Source: Cladocopium goreaui
Taxonomy: Eukaryota; Sar; Dinophyceae; Suessiales; Symbiodiniaceae
NCBI GenBank assembly: GCA_947184155.2
Contig: CAMXCT020000513.1
Span: 156,001-220,000 of the forward strand
Length of the DNA: 64,000 nt
Direction: 5' to 3'
The notes under the pieces are model-generated. The model saw only the letters and a program-made list of their open reading frames with translations, was not told where the DNA came from and did no database searches. Below, one piece after another: positions 11,701-20,762 of this stretch (positions are counted from its first letter, which is position 1; each line of letters starts with the position of its first letter). Made by a program: the position numbers and the translations under genes.

Positions 11701-14700
11701 ATGGACACGAAGCAGTATTACCAAGACCTTTCTTAGGTCTGGGTAATCTTTTAAATGAGGTTTGAAGCTAATTTACGGTTTTTTCCTTTATCTTGTAGGG
11801 AACGGGGGCATATATTTTTATGGATTGAATGGGATTATGCAAACATTTCTGTTAAAGTGTTGCCAGAAAGAAGTTATGTGTAACCTAGTCAAAAGAGTGT
11901 AAGCAGTACTATCTAGATTTAATTTTTGTTAGGTGTGTTTTTGTTTTAGTGAGGTGTGAAGTTAATTTAGGGTTTCTTCCTTTATCTTCTTAGGTCTGGG
12001 TAGTTTTTTGAGTGGGGTTTTATGTTAATTTCGGGTTTCTTCCTTTATCTTGTAGGGAACGGGGGCATATATTCTTATGGATTGAATGGAATTTTATGCA
12101 AACACCTGTGTTGAAGGGTTGTGAGAAAGAAGTGATGTGTAGCTTATCCAATAGAGTGTAAGCAGCATTACCCAGACCTATTTTTTCTTATGTCTGGGAA
12201 GTTTTTTTGAGTGGGGTTTTATATTAATTTCGGGTGTCTTCCTTTATCTTGTAGGGAACGGGGGTATATATTCTTATGGATTGAATGGATTTTTATGCAA
12301 ACATCTGTGTCAAAGGATTGTAAGAAAGAAGTCATGTGTAGCTTAGCTAATAGAGTGTAAGCAGCATTACCCAGACCTGTTTTTTCTTAGGTCTGGGTAG
12401 TTTTTTGAGTGAGGTTTTATGTTAATTTCGGGTGTCTTCCTTTATCTTGTAGGGAACGGGGGCATATATTCTTATGGATTGAATGGAATTTTATGCAAAC
12501 ACCTGTGTTAAAGGATTGTAAGAAAGAAGTCATGTGTAGCTTATCCAATAGAGTGTAAGCAGCATTACCCAGACCTATTTTTTCTTATGTCTGGGAAGTT
12601 GTTTGTTTCGGGTTTCTTCCTTTATCTTGTAGGGAACGGGGGCATATATTCTTATGGATTGAATGGAATTTTATGCAAACACCTGTGTTGAAGGGTTGTG
12701 AGAAAGAAGTGATGTGTAGCTTATCCAATAGAGTGTAAGCAGCATTACCCAGACCTAATTTTTCTTATGTCTGGGAAGTTTTTTTGAGTGGGGTTTTATA
12801 TTAATTTCGGGTGTCTTCCTTTATCTTGTAGGGAACGGGGGTATATATTCTTATGGATTGAATGGATTTTTATGCAAACATCTGTGTCAAAGGATTGTAA
12901 GAAAGAAGTCATGTGTAGCTTAGCTAATAGAGTGTAAGCAGCATTACCCAGACCTGTTTTTTCTTAGGTCTGGGTAGTTTTTTGAGTGAGGTGTTATGTT
13001 AATTTCGGGTGTCTTCCTTTATCTTGTAGGGAACGGGGGCATATATTCTTATGGATTGAATGGAATTTTATGCAAACACCTGTGTTAAAGGATTGTAAGA
13101 AAGAAGTCATGTGTAGCTTATCCAATAGAGTGTAAGCAGCATTACCCAGACCTATTTTTTCTTATGTCTGGGAAGTTTTTTGAGTGGGGTTTTATGTTAA
13201 TTTCGGGTTTCTTCCTTTATCTTGTAGGGAACGGGGGTATATATTATGGATTGAATGGAATTTTATGCAAACATCTGTGTTAAAGGGTTGTGAGAAAGAA
13301 GCCATGTGCAGCTTAGCCAATAGAGTGTAAGCAGCGTTACCCAGACCTAATTTTTCTTAGGTCTGGGTAGTTTTTTGAGTGGGGTTTTATGTTAATTTCG
13401 GGTTTCTTCCTTTATCTTGTAGGGAACGGGAGCATATATTCTTATGAATTGAATGGAATTTTATGCAAACATCTGTGTTAAAGGGTTGTGAGAAAGAAGT
13501 CATGTGCAGCTTAGCCAATAGAGTGTAAGCAGCGTTACCCAGACCTAATTTTTCTTAGGTCTGGGTAGTTTTTTGAGTGAGGTTTTATGTTAATTTCGGG
13601 TGTCTTCCTTTATCTTGTAGGGAACGGGGGCATATATTCTTATGAATTGAATGGAATTTTATGCAAACACCTGTGTTAAAGGATTGTAAGAAAGAAGTCA
13701 TGTGTAGCTTATCCAATAGAGTGCAAGCAGCGTTACCCAGACCTAATTTTTCTTATGTCTGGGAAGTTTTTTGAGTGGGGTTTTATGTTAATTTCGGGTT
13801 TCTTCCTTTATCTTGTAGGGAACGGGGGCATATATTATGGATTGAATGGAATTTTATGCAAACATCTGTGTTAAAGGGTTGTGAGAAAGAAGCCATGTGC
13901 AACCTAGTCAATAGAGTGTAAGCAGTATTATCCAGATGTAATTTTTCTTAGGTCTGGCTAATTGTTTAAGTGAAGTTTGAAGCTAATTTAGGGTTTCTTC
14001 CTTTATCTTGTAGGGAACGGGGGTATATATTCTTATGGATTGAATGGAATTTTATGCAAACATCTGTGTTAAAGGATTGTAAGAAAGAAGTCATGTGTAG
14101 CTTATCCAATAGAGTGTAAGCAGCATTACCCAGACCTAATTTTTCTTAGGTCTGGGTAGTTTTTTGATTGGGGTTTTATGTTAATTTCGGGTTTCTTCCT
14201 TTATCTTGTAGGGAACGGGAGCATATATTCTTTTGGATTGAATGGAATTTTATGCAAACACCTGTGTTAAAGGGTTGTGAGAAAGAAGTGATGTGTAGCT
14301 TATCCAATAGAGTGTAAGCAGCATTACCCAGACCTAATTTGTCTTAGGTCTGGGTAGTTTTTTGAGTGGGGTTTTATGTTAATTTCGGGTTTCTTCCTTT
14401 ATCTTGTAGGGAACGGGAGCATATATTCTTATGGATTGAATGGATTTTTATGCAAACATCTGTGTTAAAGGGTTGTGAGAAAGAAGTGATGTGTAGCTTA
14501 TCCAATAGAGTGTAAGCAGCATTACCCAGACCTAATTTTTCTTAGGTCTGGCTAATTTTTTAAGTGAAGTTTGGAGCTAATTTAGGGTTTCTTCCTTTAT
14601 CTTGTAGGGAACGGGGGCATATATTCTTAGGAATTGAATGGAATTTTATGCAAACGTCTGTGTTAAAGGGTTGTGAGAAAGAAGTCATGTGCAGCTTTGC

Positions 14701-15403
14701 TAATAGAGTGTAAGCAGTGTTACCCACACCTAATTTTTCTTAGGTCTGGGTAGTTTTTTGAGTGAGGTTTTATGTTAATTTCGGGTGTGTTCCTTTATCT
14801 TGTAGGGAACGGGGGCATATATTCTTATGAATTGAATGGAATTTTATGCAAACACCTGTGTTAAAGGATTGTAAGAAAGAAGTCATGTGTAGCTTATCCA
14901 ATAGAGTGCAAGCAGCATTACCCAGACCTAATTTTTCTTATGTCTGGGAAGTTTTTTGAGTGGGGTTTTATGTTAATTTCGGGTTTCTTCCTTTATCTTG
15001 TAGGGAACGGGGGCATATATTCTTATGGATTGAATGGAATTTTATGCAAACATCTGTGTTAAAGGGTTGTGAGAAAGAAGCCATGTGCAACCTAGTCAAT
15101 AGAGTGTAAGCAGTATTATCCAGATGTAATTTTTCCTAGGTCTGGCTAATTTTTTAAGTGAAGTTTGAAGCTAATTTAGGGTTTCTTCCTTTATCTTGTA
15201 GGGAACGGGGGTATATATTCTTATGGATTGAATGGAATTTTATGCAAACATCTGTGTTAAAGGATTGTAAGAAAGAAGTCATGTGTAGCTTAGCTAATAG
15301 AGTGCAAGCAGCATTACCCAGACCTAATTTTTTCTTAGCTCTGGGTAGTTTTTTGAGTGAGGTTTTATGTTAATTTCGGGTGTCTTCCTTTATCTTGTAG
15401 GGA
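11700..15403 (+). repeat. 198-bp tandem array, about 18 units, each exon-plus-intron-like
   Basis: The marker GGGAACGGG recurs at 11798, 12055, 12254, 12452, 12632, 12831, 13029, 13227, 13422, 13620, 13818, 14013, 14211, 14409, 14607, 14805, 15003 and 15201, mostly 198 bp apart. A truncated unit lies at 15400. Each unit has a pyrimidine-rich tract ending CTTGTAG (acceptor-like), then 102 bp, then GTAAGC or GCAAGC (donor-like), then about 96 bp of intron-like DNA with an 11-bp-stem hairpin. The 102-bp part is a symmetric exon that stays in frame across units and codes 34 residues, including WIEWNFMQTSVLKGCEKEVM. About 14 of 18 copies are open. Three have TGG changed to TGA at one codon, and the first is frameshifted. 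Two length variants are 195 bp, with an in-frame 3-bp deletion. Product family unknown. It may be an exon array, or a satellite derived from one exon. Confidence 0.8.
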
Positions 15404-15537
15404 CCTAACACTACATACAAATAACTAACATTATCGCGAAACCGAGCCAGCAAAGAATATAAATTCAGATGCAATGTGTGCAGAGAATTTTGTGCGGGGC
15501 TTAAGTTACGTATGTATCCCAAAAAAACTGTTCCATA
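15404..15537. other. array-minisatellite junction
   Basis: Unique sequence between the truncated last 198-bp unit and the right minisatellite. No gene seen. Confidence 0.4.
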
Positions 15538-15925
15538 CAGCCACTCAGCCACTCAGCCACTCTGCCAGAGGAGCTGAACCAGCCACTCAGCCACTCTGCC
15601 AGAGTGGCTGGACCAGCCACTCAGCCACTCAGCCACTCAGAGTGGCTGGCCCAGCCACTCAGCCACTCAGCCACTCTGCCAGAGTGGCTGGACCAGCCAC
15701 TCAGCCACTCAGCCACTCAGCCACTCCCCAGAGTGGCTGGGCCATAATTTCAGCCACTGGCCAGTGCACTGGCCAGCACTCAGCCACTTCACCCCCTGTC
15801 CACTCTCCACCAACTGCCCAGGCCAGAGCTGCCTCAGCCACGCTGGTAAAGAGTGGCTGGACCAGCCACTCAGCCACTCTGCCAGAGTGGCTGGACCAGC
15901 CACTCAGCACTCAGTCACTCTGGCG
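15538..15925. repeat. GAGTGGCTG minisatellite, right block
   Basis: Units of CCAGCCACTCAGCCACT with the quasi-palindrome CCACTCTGCCAGAGTGG recurring several times. Same family as the left block at 11383. Confidence 0.9.
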
Positions 15926-16196
15926 GTTGGGGTGATAATTTCCGCCATTGCGCGTTCAATCTATATTTCAATCCACCCAAGAACTGCACGACCTGCAATT
16001 TTCCATGCACAGCCGTGCTGTTGGTCAAGATTGGGTGCCCCAGAGACATCGCTCATGGAGACTCCCGCACAGGACCTACCTTGTCCACGGACAGGCCTAA
16101 CTTGCCCGCAGGCAGAAGATGCCTCCGCCGCAGCGGTAAAGCCTGGCACCCCATAACCCAATCCCAATCGCACCCAGTCGATGCCTCTTGGCGGAG
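15926..16196. other. 3' flank of retroelement
   Basis: Lies between the minisatellite and the recombinase stop codon. It probably contains the 3' terminal part of the retroelement. No terminal repeat was identified by eye. Confidence 0.35.
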
Positions 16197-16883
16197 CTAT
16201 TTGAAAGAAGCCCAGAAGGAGGCCGTTTGATGAAGGTGGTGGGAAATGGGTGGGGTAAAAGCCAGTTTGACCAAGGTAGCTCTCGCATCATCCAAATAAA
16301 TTCTGGCAGTGCGGAGGTCCCGCCAGCGGCCCTGTAAGGCAACATAGTGAAGGTCACGGGAGCATGCATAGGTGTGAGTAGCACCACCGCGGCGCAAGCT
16401 GTAAAGAGAAAAAGCATGCTCCTGAAGGTGAAAATGATTGACCAAAAGGGTGAAACTTTCACGAAAAACCCGTGGTGGAAACCGCCAGATTGGGCCCTCC
16501 AGAGGAAGCCGAGTAAGGGCTTTTGCCACAATTTTGGCCAGACCCCTGTGCCGCAGCACCAATGATTGCTGAAATTGCTTGGAAGTTTTTGTCTTCTCCA
16601 AAGTGACCACAATTTGATTTGAGCGGCTGTCCACCACGATATTTTCAACTGGCAAGGTCAAGAACTCTGTAGTACGCAGAAAGAAAACATAGGACAAGAG
16701 AAGCAGGAGGGCCAAGTCATAGTGATGGTTCTGCCACGCTACCGCCGCAAAAGCCTTTACCACCAGCCACGGCATTGGAGTGGCACGCAAAGGAACATGG
16801 TCTCTCAGCCATAATACTGCCGGGCTGTCGGCAGCTGGTAGCGAAGGCGAGGCAAAAATCTCTTCATGCCACTCAAAAGCCAT
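16197..16883 (-). pseudogene. tyrosine recombinase, catalytic domain (frameshifted from its N-terminus)
   Basis: This is the catalytic half of a tyrosine recombinase, which would integrate the element's DNA copy by strand exchange. Visible catalytic elements in order: the first Arg in LRTTEFLTL (about 16659-16685); a Lys-containing beta-hairpin (TLEKTKTSK); box II YSLRRGGATH (about 16380-16405) with Arg and a terminal His; GRWRD, where Trp takes the usual His/Trp position; and the nucleophile Tyr in ARIYLDD (Tyr codon at 16296-16298). The Met at 16883 is not the natural start. The N-terminal core-binding domain is in another frame just upstream, and the two halves overlap at 16805-16883. One indel near 16812 would explain the break. 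Either this copy is dead or the site is recoded; decay is more likely. Confidence 0.85.
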
Positions 16884-17086
16884 CCTGCTTGGGTGAGACT
16901 GTCTCCCTGCTGATAAAGGGAGTTGATATATTCAGCCAAAATGGCATCAAGATGCGATGCATCAGTGGGCAGGTCCTCCTCCTCAGAGGAAAGAAATTGG
17001 AAGAATTTGTGGATTTCCTTGCGGTAGGCACTGGCAGTTTTCGGTGTGATCCCCTTGAATTTGAGGTGAAGACGCTTTGGCATCAC
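16805..17086 (-). pseudogene. tyrosine recombinase, N-terminal core-binding domain
   Basis: The 90-residue segment KGITPKTASAYRKEIHKFF to LPRLRYQLPTARQYYG has the helical SAM-like fold pattern that precedes the catalytic domain in tyrosine recombinases. Its ATG overlaps the TGA of the upstream frame (TGATG at 17085-17081), a stop-start overlap that could allow reinitiation. A GTG one codon earlier is a less likely start. It runs into a TGA at about 16807, while the matching catalytic domain continues in another frame. Confidence 0.8.
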
Positions 17087-18543
17087 TTTTCAAACCGACG
17101 AGACGCCACATCGGCGTAGTTCCATTTGCTCAGCGTCCATAAGGAGACCAACACCGATTTGCTTGCCAGGTTCAATGCCATCACACGCCGCAAGGTTCTG
17201 TTCATCCTTTTGCTTCCCGACCTGCCCTTGGTCAATGCAAAGTAGGTCACCAGGCTATCCACCACATTCAGGAACCTGGTGTTCATATTGTCGACGCTCC
17301 TCAGCCGACGCCGAAACTCGGTCAGCACTGCGGTGACCTCCAGCACGTTGATATGCTGCTCTGCGGCCCACTTGTAGCTCAGCACCGTTTTCCAAAGCCA
17401 CCGGAAGGCCGGGTACGGGTAGACCTCTTCTCTTGTGATCTGCTGGTCCGGGATGCTGATGCGCACATCGGTTCCTCGAAGACCCACTTGCCTGAGAAGC
17501 CACCGGAGATGGTCAGCCTCCGCACCCTCTGTCATCTTGTTGAGAGTGTGGCACACCGCGGCGACGACCCTGATGACATACTGCTCATCCTGCAGCCCTC
17601 TGGTCGCACCACGAACCTGGGTATAGAGGAGAGATTCAAGCGTCCTCGGGTAATCACCCACCGGTTCCGGCGTGATCGACCGGAGATGAGCAGCCATTGC
17701 ACCGGCATAAGCGGTACAGAAGCCCCAGGGGTACTCGGACTCCAGCGCCGTGTCAAAGCTCAACTGACCATCGCTGCCCCAGGTCACCCGGTAACCCCGC
17801 AGGTCAGAGTGCCCAGGGCAATCAGGTTTGTGCAGCGCACGATGAAGGAAGGGTGAGTTGTGGAAGAGCTGTGTCCACTTGATGCGATCGCCACCAAAAC
17901 AGCAGTGACTGTAACAAGTCACAAACCACCCTCCAGACTGCAGCATCTCGTCAACTTCTTCAGTGTCCCAAACATAGCTGTTGTAGGGGTGCTCCAGCGA
18001 AGCCAGCCCCCCTGCGAGATGCCGCCTCACCAACGCCCTCAGCGCCTTCCTCATGAACAGGTTGCCTTGGCGTACAGCCACCGAGTCGCCCCTGGTGAGC
18101 TCTTGAAATCCCCATGGCTCTTCAGGGCTTCGGACCTGCCGTGGTCCCTGGATCCAGTTCCCGTCAGGAAGTTGTATCCATCTTCCCCTTGCCCGAGAGA
18201 AAGTGCGGCACTCAGGTGCCCAGTGCTCCGCCTTGAGACTGGGGTCGCTTTCGGCCGCAGCCAAGCGTTCCTTTCCCTCACTTGTGAGGATGTCCCACGG
18301 GTCACCAGGTACTAATTTGTCCATTGGTCTCTGGATCGCAATCCCCGCCAGCCCGCAAGCCTTTGACAATGGATACCTGGGCCCGCTAAACCTCTCCCCA
18401 AATTTCGGGGCATAGAAGTCATGCCTGGTGCACGCACCGTCTGAATGGTCCGCCACGCAGAGGGCAGAGCAAAATCTCTGGGGCAAGGGTACAGCCGCCT
18501 CTCGTCCTCCATTCCAGTGAACCCTGTGCCGCAGCACCCACAT
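17083..18543 (-). CDS. retroelement polyprotein part 2: methyltransferase-like domain and C-terminal RNase H
   Basis: The first 200 or so residues resemble a C5-cytosine methyltransferase fold. APECRTFSRA at residues 109-118 (18190-18219) matches motif IV, with Glu between Pro and Cys. SLEHPYNSYVW near residue 182 (17986-17997) matches motif VI, usually ENV or ENP. The C-terminus is RNase H of the DIRS type: HINVLEVTAV (about residue 397), NVVDSLVTYF, and the closing WNYADVASRRF (about residue 474). The first RNase H strand with its catalytic Asp (CTDASPTGGGSA) is at the end of the preceding frame. The methyltransferase-like domain therefore sits between two parts of RNase H. The listed start is only the first Met. 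The true junction is a frame change within 18312-18543, probably before DFYAPKFGERFSG. Activity is uncertain because motif IV is altered. Confidence 0.7.
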   Translation of the reverse strand: MWVLRHRVHWNGGREAAVPLPQRFCSALCVADHSDGACTRHDFYAPKFGERFSGPRYPLSKACGLAGIAIQRPMDKLVPGDPWDILTSEGKERLAAAESDPSLKAEHWAPECRTFSRARGRWIQLPDGNWIQGPRQVRSPEEPWGFQELTRGDSVAVRQGNLFMRKALRALVRRHLAGGLASLEHPYNSYVWDTEEVDEMLQSGGWFVTCYSHCCFGGDRIKWTQLFHNSPFLHRALHKPDCPGHSDLRGYRVTWGSDGQLSFDTALESEYPWGFCTAYAGAMAAHLRSITPEPVGDYPRTLESLLYTQVRGATRGLQDEQYVIRVVAAVCHTLNKMTEGAEADHLRWLLRQVGLRGTDVRISIPDQQITREEVYPYPAFRWLWKTVLSYKWAAEQHINVLEVTAVLTEFRRRLRSVDNMNTRFLNVVDSLVTYFALTKGRSGSKRMNRTLRRVMALNLASKSVLVSLWTLSKWNYADVASRRFEK

Positions 18544-20762
18544 TGCGCTCGTTCCTCAACCTCCTCAGGCACGACAAGGCTCTTTGTCTTGAACTTCACC
18601 GCCACAGCACTGCCACCCCCCGTGGGTGAGGCATCCGTACAGGAGATCTCCGGCGAGACTTGTGCCCGGAGTTCACTTTGAGCATGCACCGCCAGGCCAG
18701 TGAAACAGAAGATCTCGTCAACGACCGATGGCGGCAGAACCTGTGCCTTCCCACGACACCTCTCCAGCAGCTCAAAGACCTCCTGCAGGATTGAGAACAA
18801 AGGTCTCCTGAACGTGGCGATGAACGCCGCCTTTCCAATCCAGTGCCTGATTTGGAATTCTGTCACCGTGGGGGCACTCAGCAGGGCCATGCTAATCGCC
18901 AAGAAGTTCTTCAGCTTGTCACGCCCCACCTTGATGGTGCCTCGAACTCCGTCAAATTCACCGCCTTGAATTCCTCCTGCCAGAGCCCCAATGAGCTGCT
19001 TTGAGCCATTACGCGGTAATCCAAGGCCATCACACACCTCGTTGAACTTCTGGTGAGTATCGGTCGGGCTCGCCGTGCTTGACTCCAGCTCAGCTGTCAG
19101 CTTCTGATAAACCCGAATCTCATCAAAATTGTCCAGGTACACCACCGTGTAGTGCTTTCCTTCAGGGATTGGATGACCCTTCTCAATAGAGGTTGCTCTT
19201 GGCACTCCCGTGAGATCAAACACAATGTGCCGCACTGCTGCTTGAACCAAAGTCACGGCGGATTTCCAACCCATCGGAATCACTCGGAGTGCTGGCCTGA
19301 CTTTTCCTAACTCGGGCTTTCCAAAAGCTGCCCCATCCACCTTCTTCGAGTAGGCAAAGAATGGGCACCAAGCGTCAGGCACACTGAACAAATTGAAGGC
19401 ACTGGAGAAATCTTCCGATTCCATGTAAAGCTCTTCATCAGGCCCCAGGTGGAGTGCTGTCAACATCCCCACGTAGGGCAGAGTGTCTTGTGCCCCTGGG
19501 AGCTCAAGCATGTGCTCGTTGGTGGGGATGAGGACCGAAATAAACCTCTGAAGGACCTTCTCCTGCCCGTTCACCATCTTGGTTTTCTTGACACCCCCGG
19601 CGCCATTAACCACAAGGTGGCCTGACCTGTCCCGCGGGACGTCCTTGTCGTCGACCATGCACATCATTCCCCGTCGGTAGCCTTCAGTGCAGATTTTCAG
19701 CCACTCCCGATCACTGGCGCGCACCAGGGAGCGCTTTGACGCCACCGGCTGCTTGTCCTCGGGCAGGATCCACTGTTTCGGGTCTTGCATGGCCTCTTGA
19801 ACTTCCCCAGTCAGAAATTCTGTGATGCACCTGATGCCTGCTTCACCCTGTCTAGGCCAGGTGGGGAACACCCTATCCGCCTCCAGCTCTTGCATGTACT
19901 CCACGGCGTTCCCGCTGTAGTCATACCTCTTGCTCTGAAGAGCTGCTTTTGCTTCAGACAGGGTAGGCAAAATGTCGGCGTCCAGGATGTTGTCATCAAC
20001 CGTTCTGGCGACCTCTTGTACCGCAGCGCACTGGTTGGCCGAAAGCCTGGTGTCCATAGGTACACAGATCGGCTTTGACCACCCAGTGCAATAGTTGAAG
20101 TTGATCAGGGACAAGGAGAGCTGGACCCACTCCAGGTTTTGTTGTGTCACCCCGTGTTGACCAGGGCGCACCACCGACGGATGGATGGGCAACAAATCCC
20201 CCTTTCGATCAAAGGTGGCCTCGGCGGCCGGAGTCGGCTGTGCTGGATCACGAAACGACCTAACAAAGTGCCCCAACGGTGAGTCCAGCTTCTTCACAAA
20301 ATCCAACAAGTGGTGTCCCAAGTCTGCGTAGGACTTCCTTTCCTTGAAAAAATCACAGCACTCCTTTTGCCACTCTGTCATGCTCAGCGGACACCCTATC
20401 TGACGAGGCAGACGCGCTCGCAGTGAGCTTCCAACCACATCTTGGCCTGAGTCAGAGCCAATCTCAACCTCGACATCGCTGCCAAGGGTGTCCAGGGGCT
20501 CAGCTATGTTGGAGGCGCCTTCTCCTTGATCTCCGCCGCGGCGGTTGTCCACTCGCCTCTTTTTCCTCCTTTCTTTCCTCGACCTTTGCCTTTCACGTCT
20601 CCTTTTCCCTTCGGTTCTGGGTTCCAGGGAGCCTTGGGCTGCACTTGAAGCCTCAGTTTCGCTTCTGTTGCCTGCTCCCTGGCTGCCATCCTCTGCTCTT
20701 CTTGCTCGGCGAGGCTTGCGCCTTCGGGTTGGATGAGCTCCAAATATTGCGCTCTTTGCCAC
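18312..20762 (-). CDS. retroelement polyprotein part 1: reverse transcriptase and start of RNase H
   Basis: 816 codons. Residues 1-120 are basic and low complexity and overlap Gag in another frame. Reverse transcriptase motif A is SEDFSSAFNLF (Asp near residue 450, 19391-19416). Motif B is VIPMGWKSAV (about residues 494-503). Motif C is VVYLDNFDEI (19128-19139), where the usual second Asp of YxDD is Asn. RNase H strand 1 follows at 18624-18638 (TDASP). The frame is -1 relative to Gag, with a 259-bp overlap, so expression by -1 frameshifting or internal initiation is plausible. An A-rich run with five A on the coding strand (20560-20564) lies in the overlap. The last 70 or so codons after ERAQCGCCGTGF look like out-of-frame readthrough. 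Confidence 0.8.
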   Translation of the reverse strand: MAKSAIFGAHPTRRRKPRRARRAEDGSQGAGNRSETEASSAAQGSLEPRTEGKRRRERQRSRKERRKKRRVDNRRGGDQGEGASNIAEPLDTLGSDVEVEIGSDSGQDVVGSSLRARLPRQIGCPLSMTEWQKECCDFFKERKSYADLGHHLLDFVKKLDSPLGHFVRSFRDPAQPTPAAEATFDRKGDLLPIHPSVVRPGQHGVTQQNLEWVQLSLSLINFNYCTGWSKPICVPMDTRLSANQCAAVQEVARTVDDNILDADILPTLSEAKAALQSKRYDYSGNAVEYMQELEADRVFPTWPRQGEAGIRCITEFLTGEVQEAMQDPKQWILPEDKQPVASKRSLVRASDREWLKICTEGYRRGMMCMVDDKDVPRDRSGHLVVNGAGGVKKTKMVNGQEKVLQRFISVLIPTNEHMLELPGAQDTLPYVGMLTALHLGPDEELYMESEDFSSAFNLFSVPDAWCPFFAYSKKVDGAAFGKPELGKVRPALRVIPMGWKSAVTLVQAAVRHIVFDLTGVPRATSIEKGHPIPEGKHYTVVYLDNFDEIRVYQKLTAELESSTASPTDTHQKFNEVCDGLGLPRNGSKQLIGALAGGIQGGEFDGVRGTIKVGRDKLKNFLAISMALLSAPTVTEFQIRHWIGKAAFIATFRRPLFSILQEVFELLERCRGKAQVLPPSVVDEIFCFTGLAVHAQSELRAQVSPEISCTDASPTGGGSAVAVKFKTKSLVVPEEVEERAQCGCCGTGFTGMEDERRLYPCPRDFALPSAWRTIQTVRAPGMTSMPRNLGRGLAGPGIHCQRLAGWRGLRSRDQWTN

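Noticed and set aside
11700-15403. CRISPR array
   Set aside because: Units are 198 bp and near-identical throughout, with no short repeat plus unique spacer structure, and the context is eukaryotic.
18628-18638. DDE integrase for the retroelement
   Set aside because: No DDE/HHCC integrase was seen; the 3' coding frames are a tyrosine recombinase.
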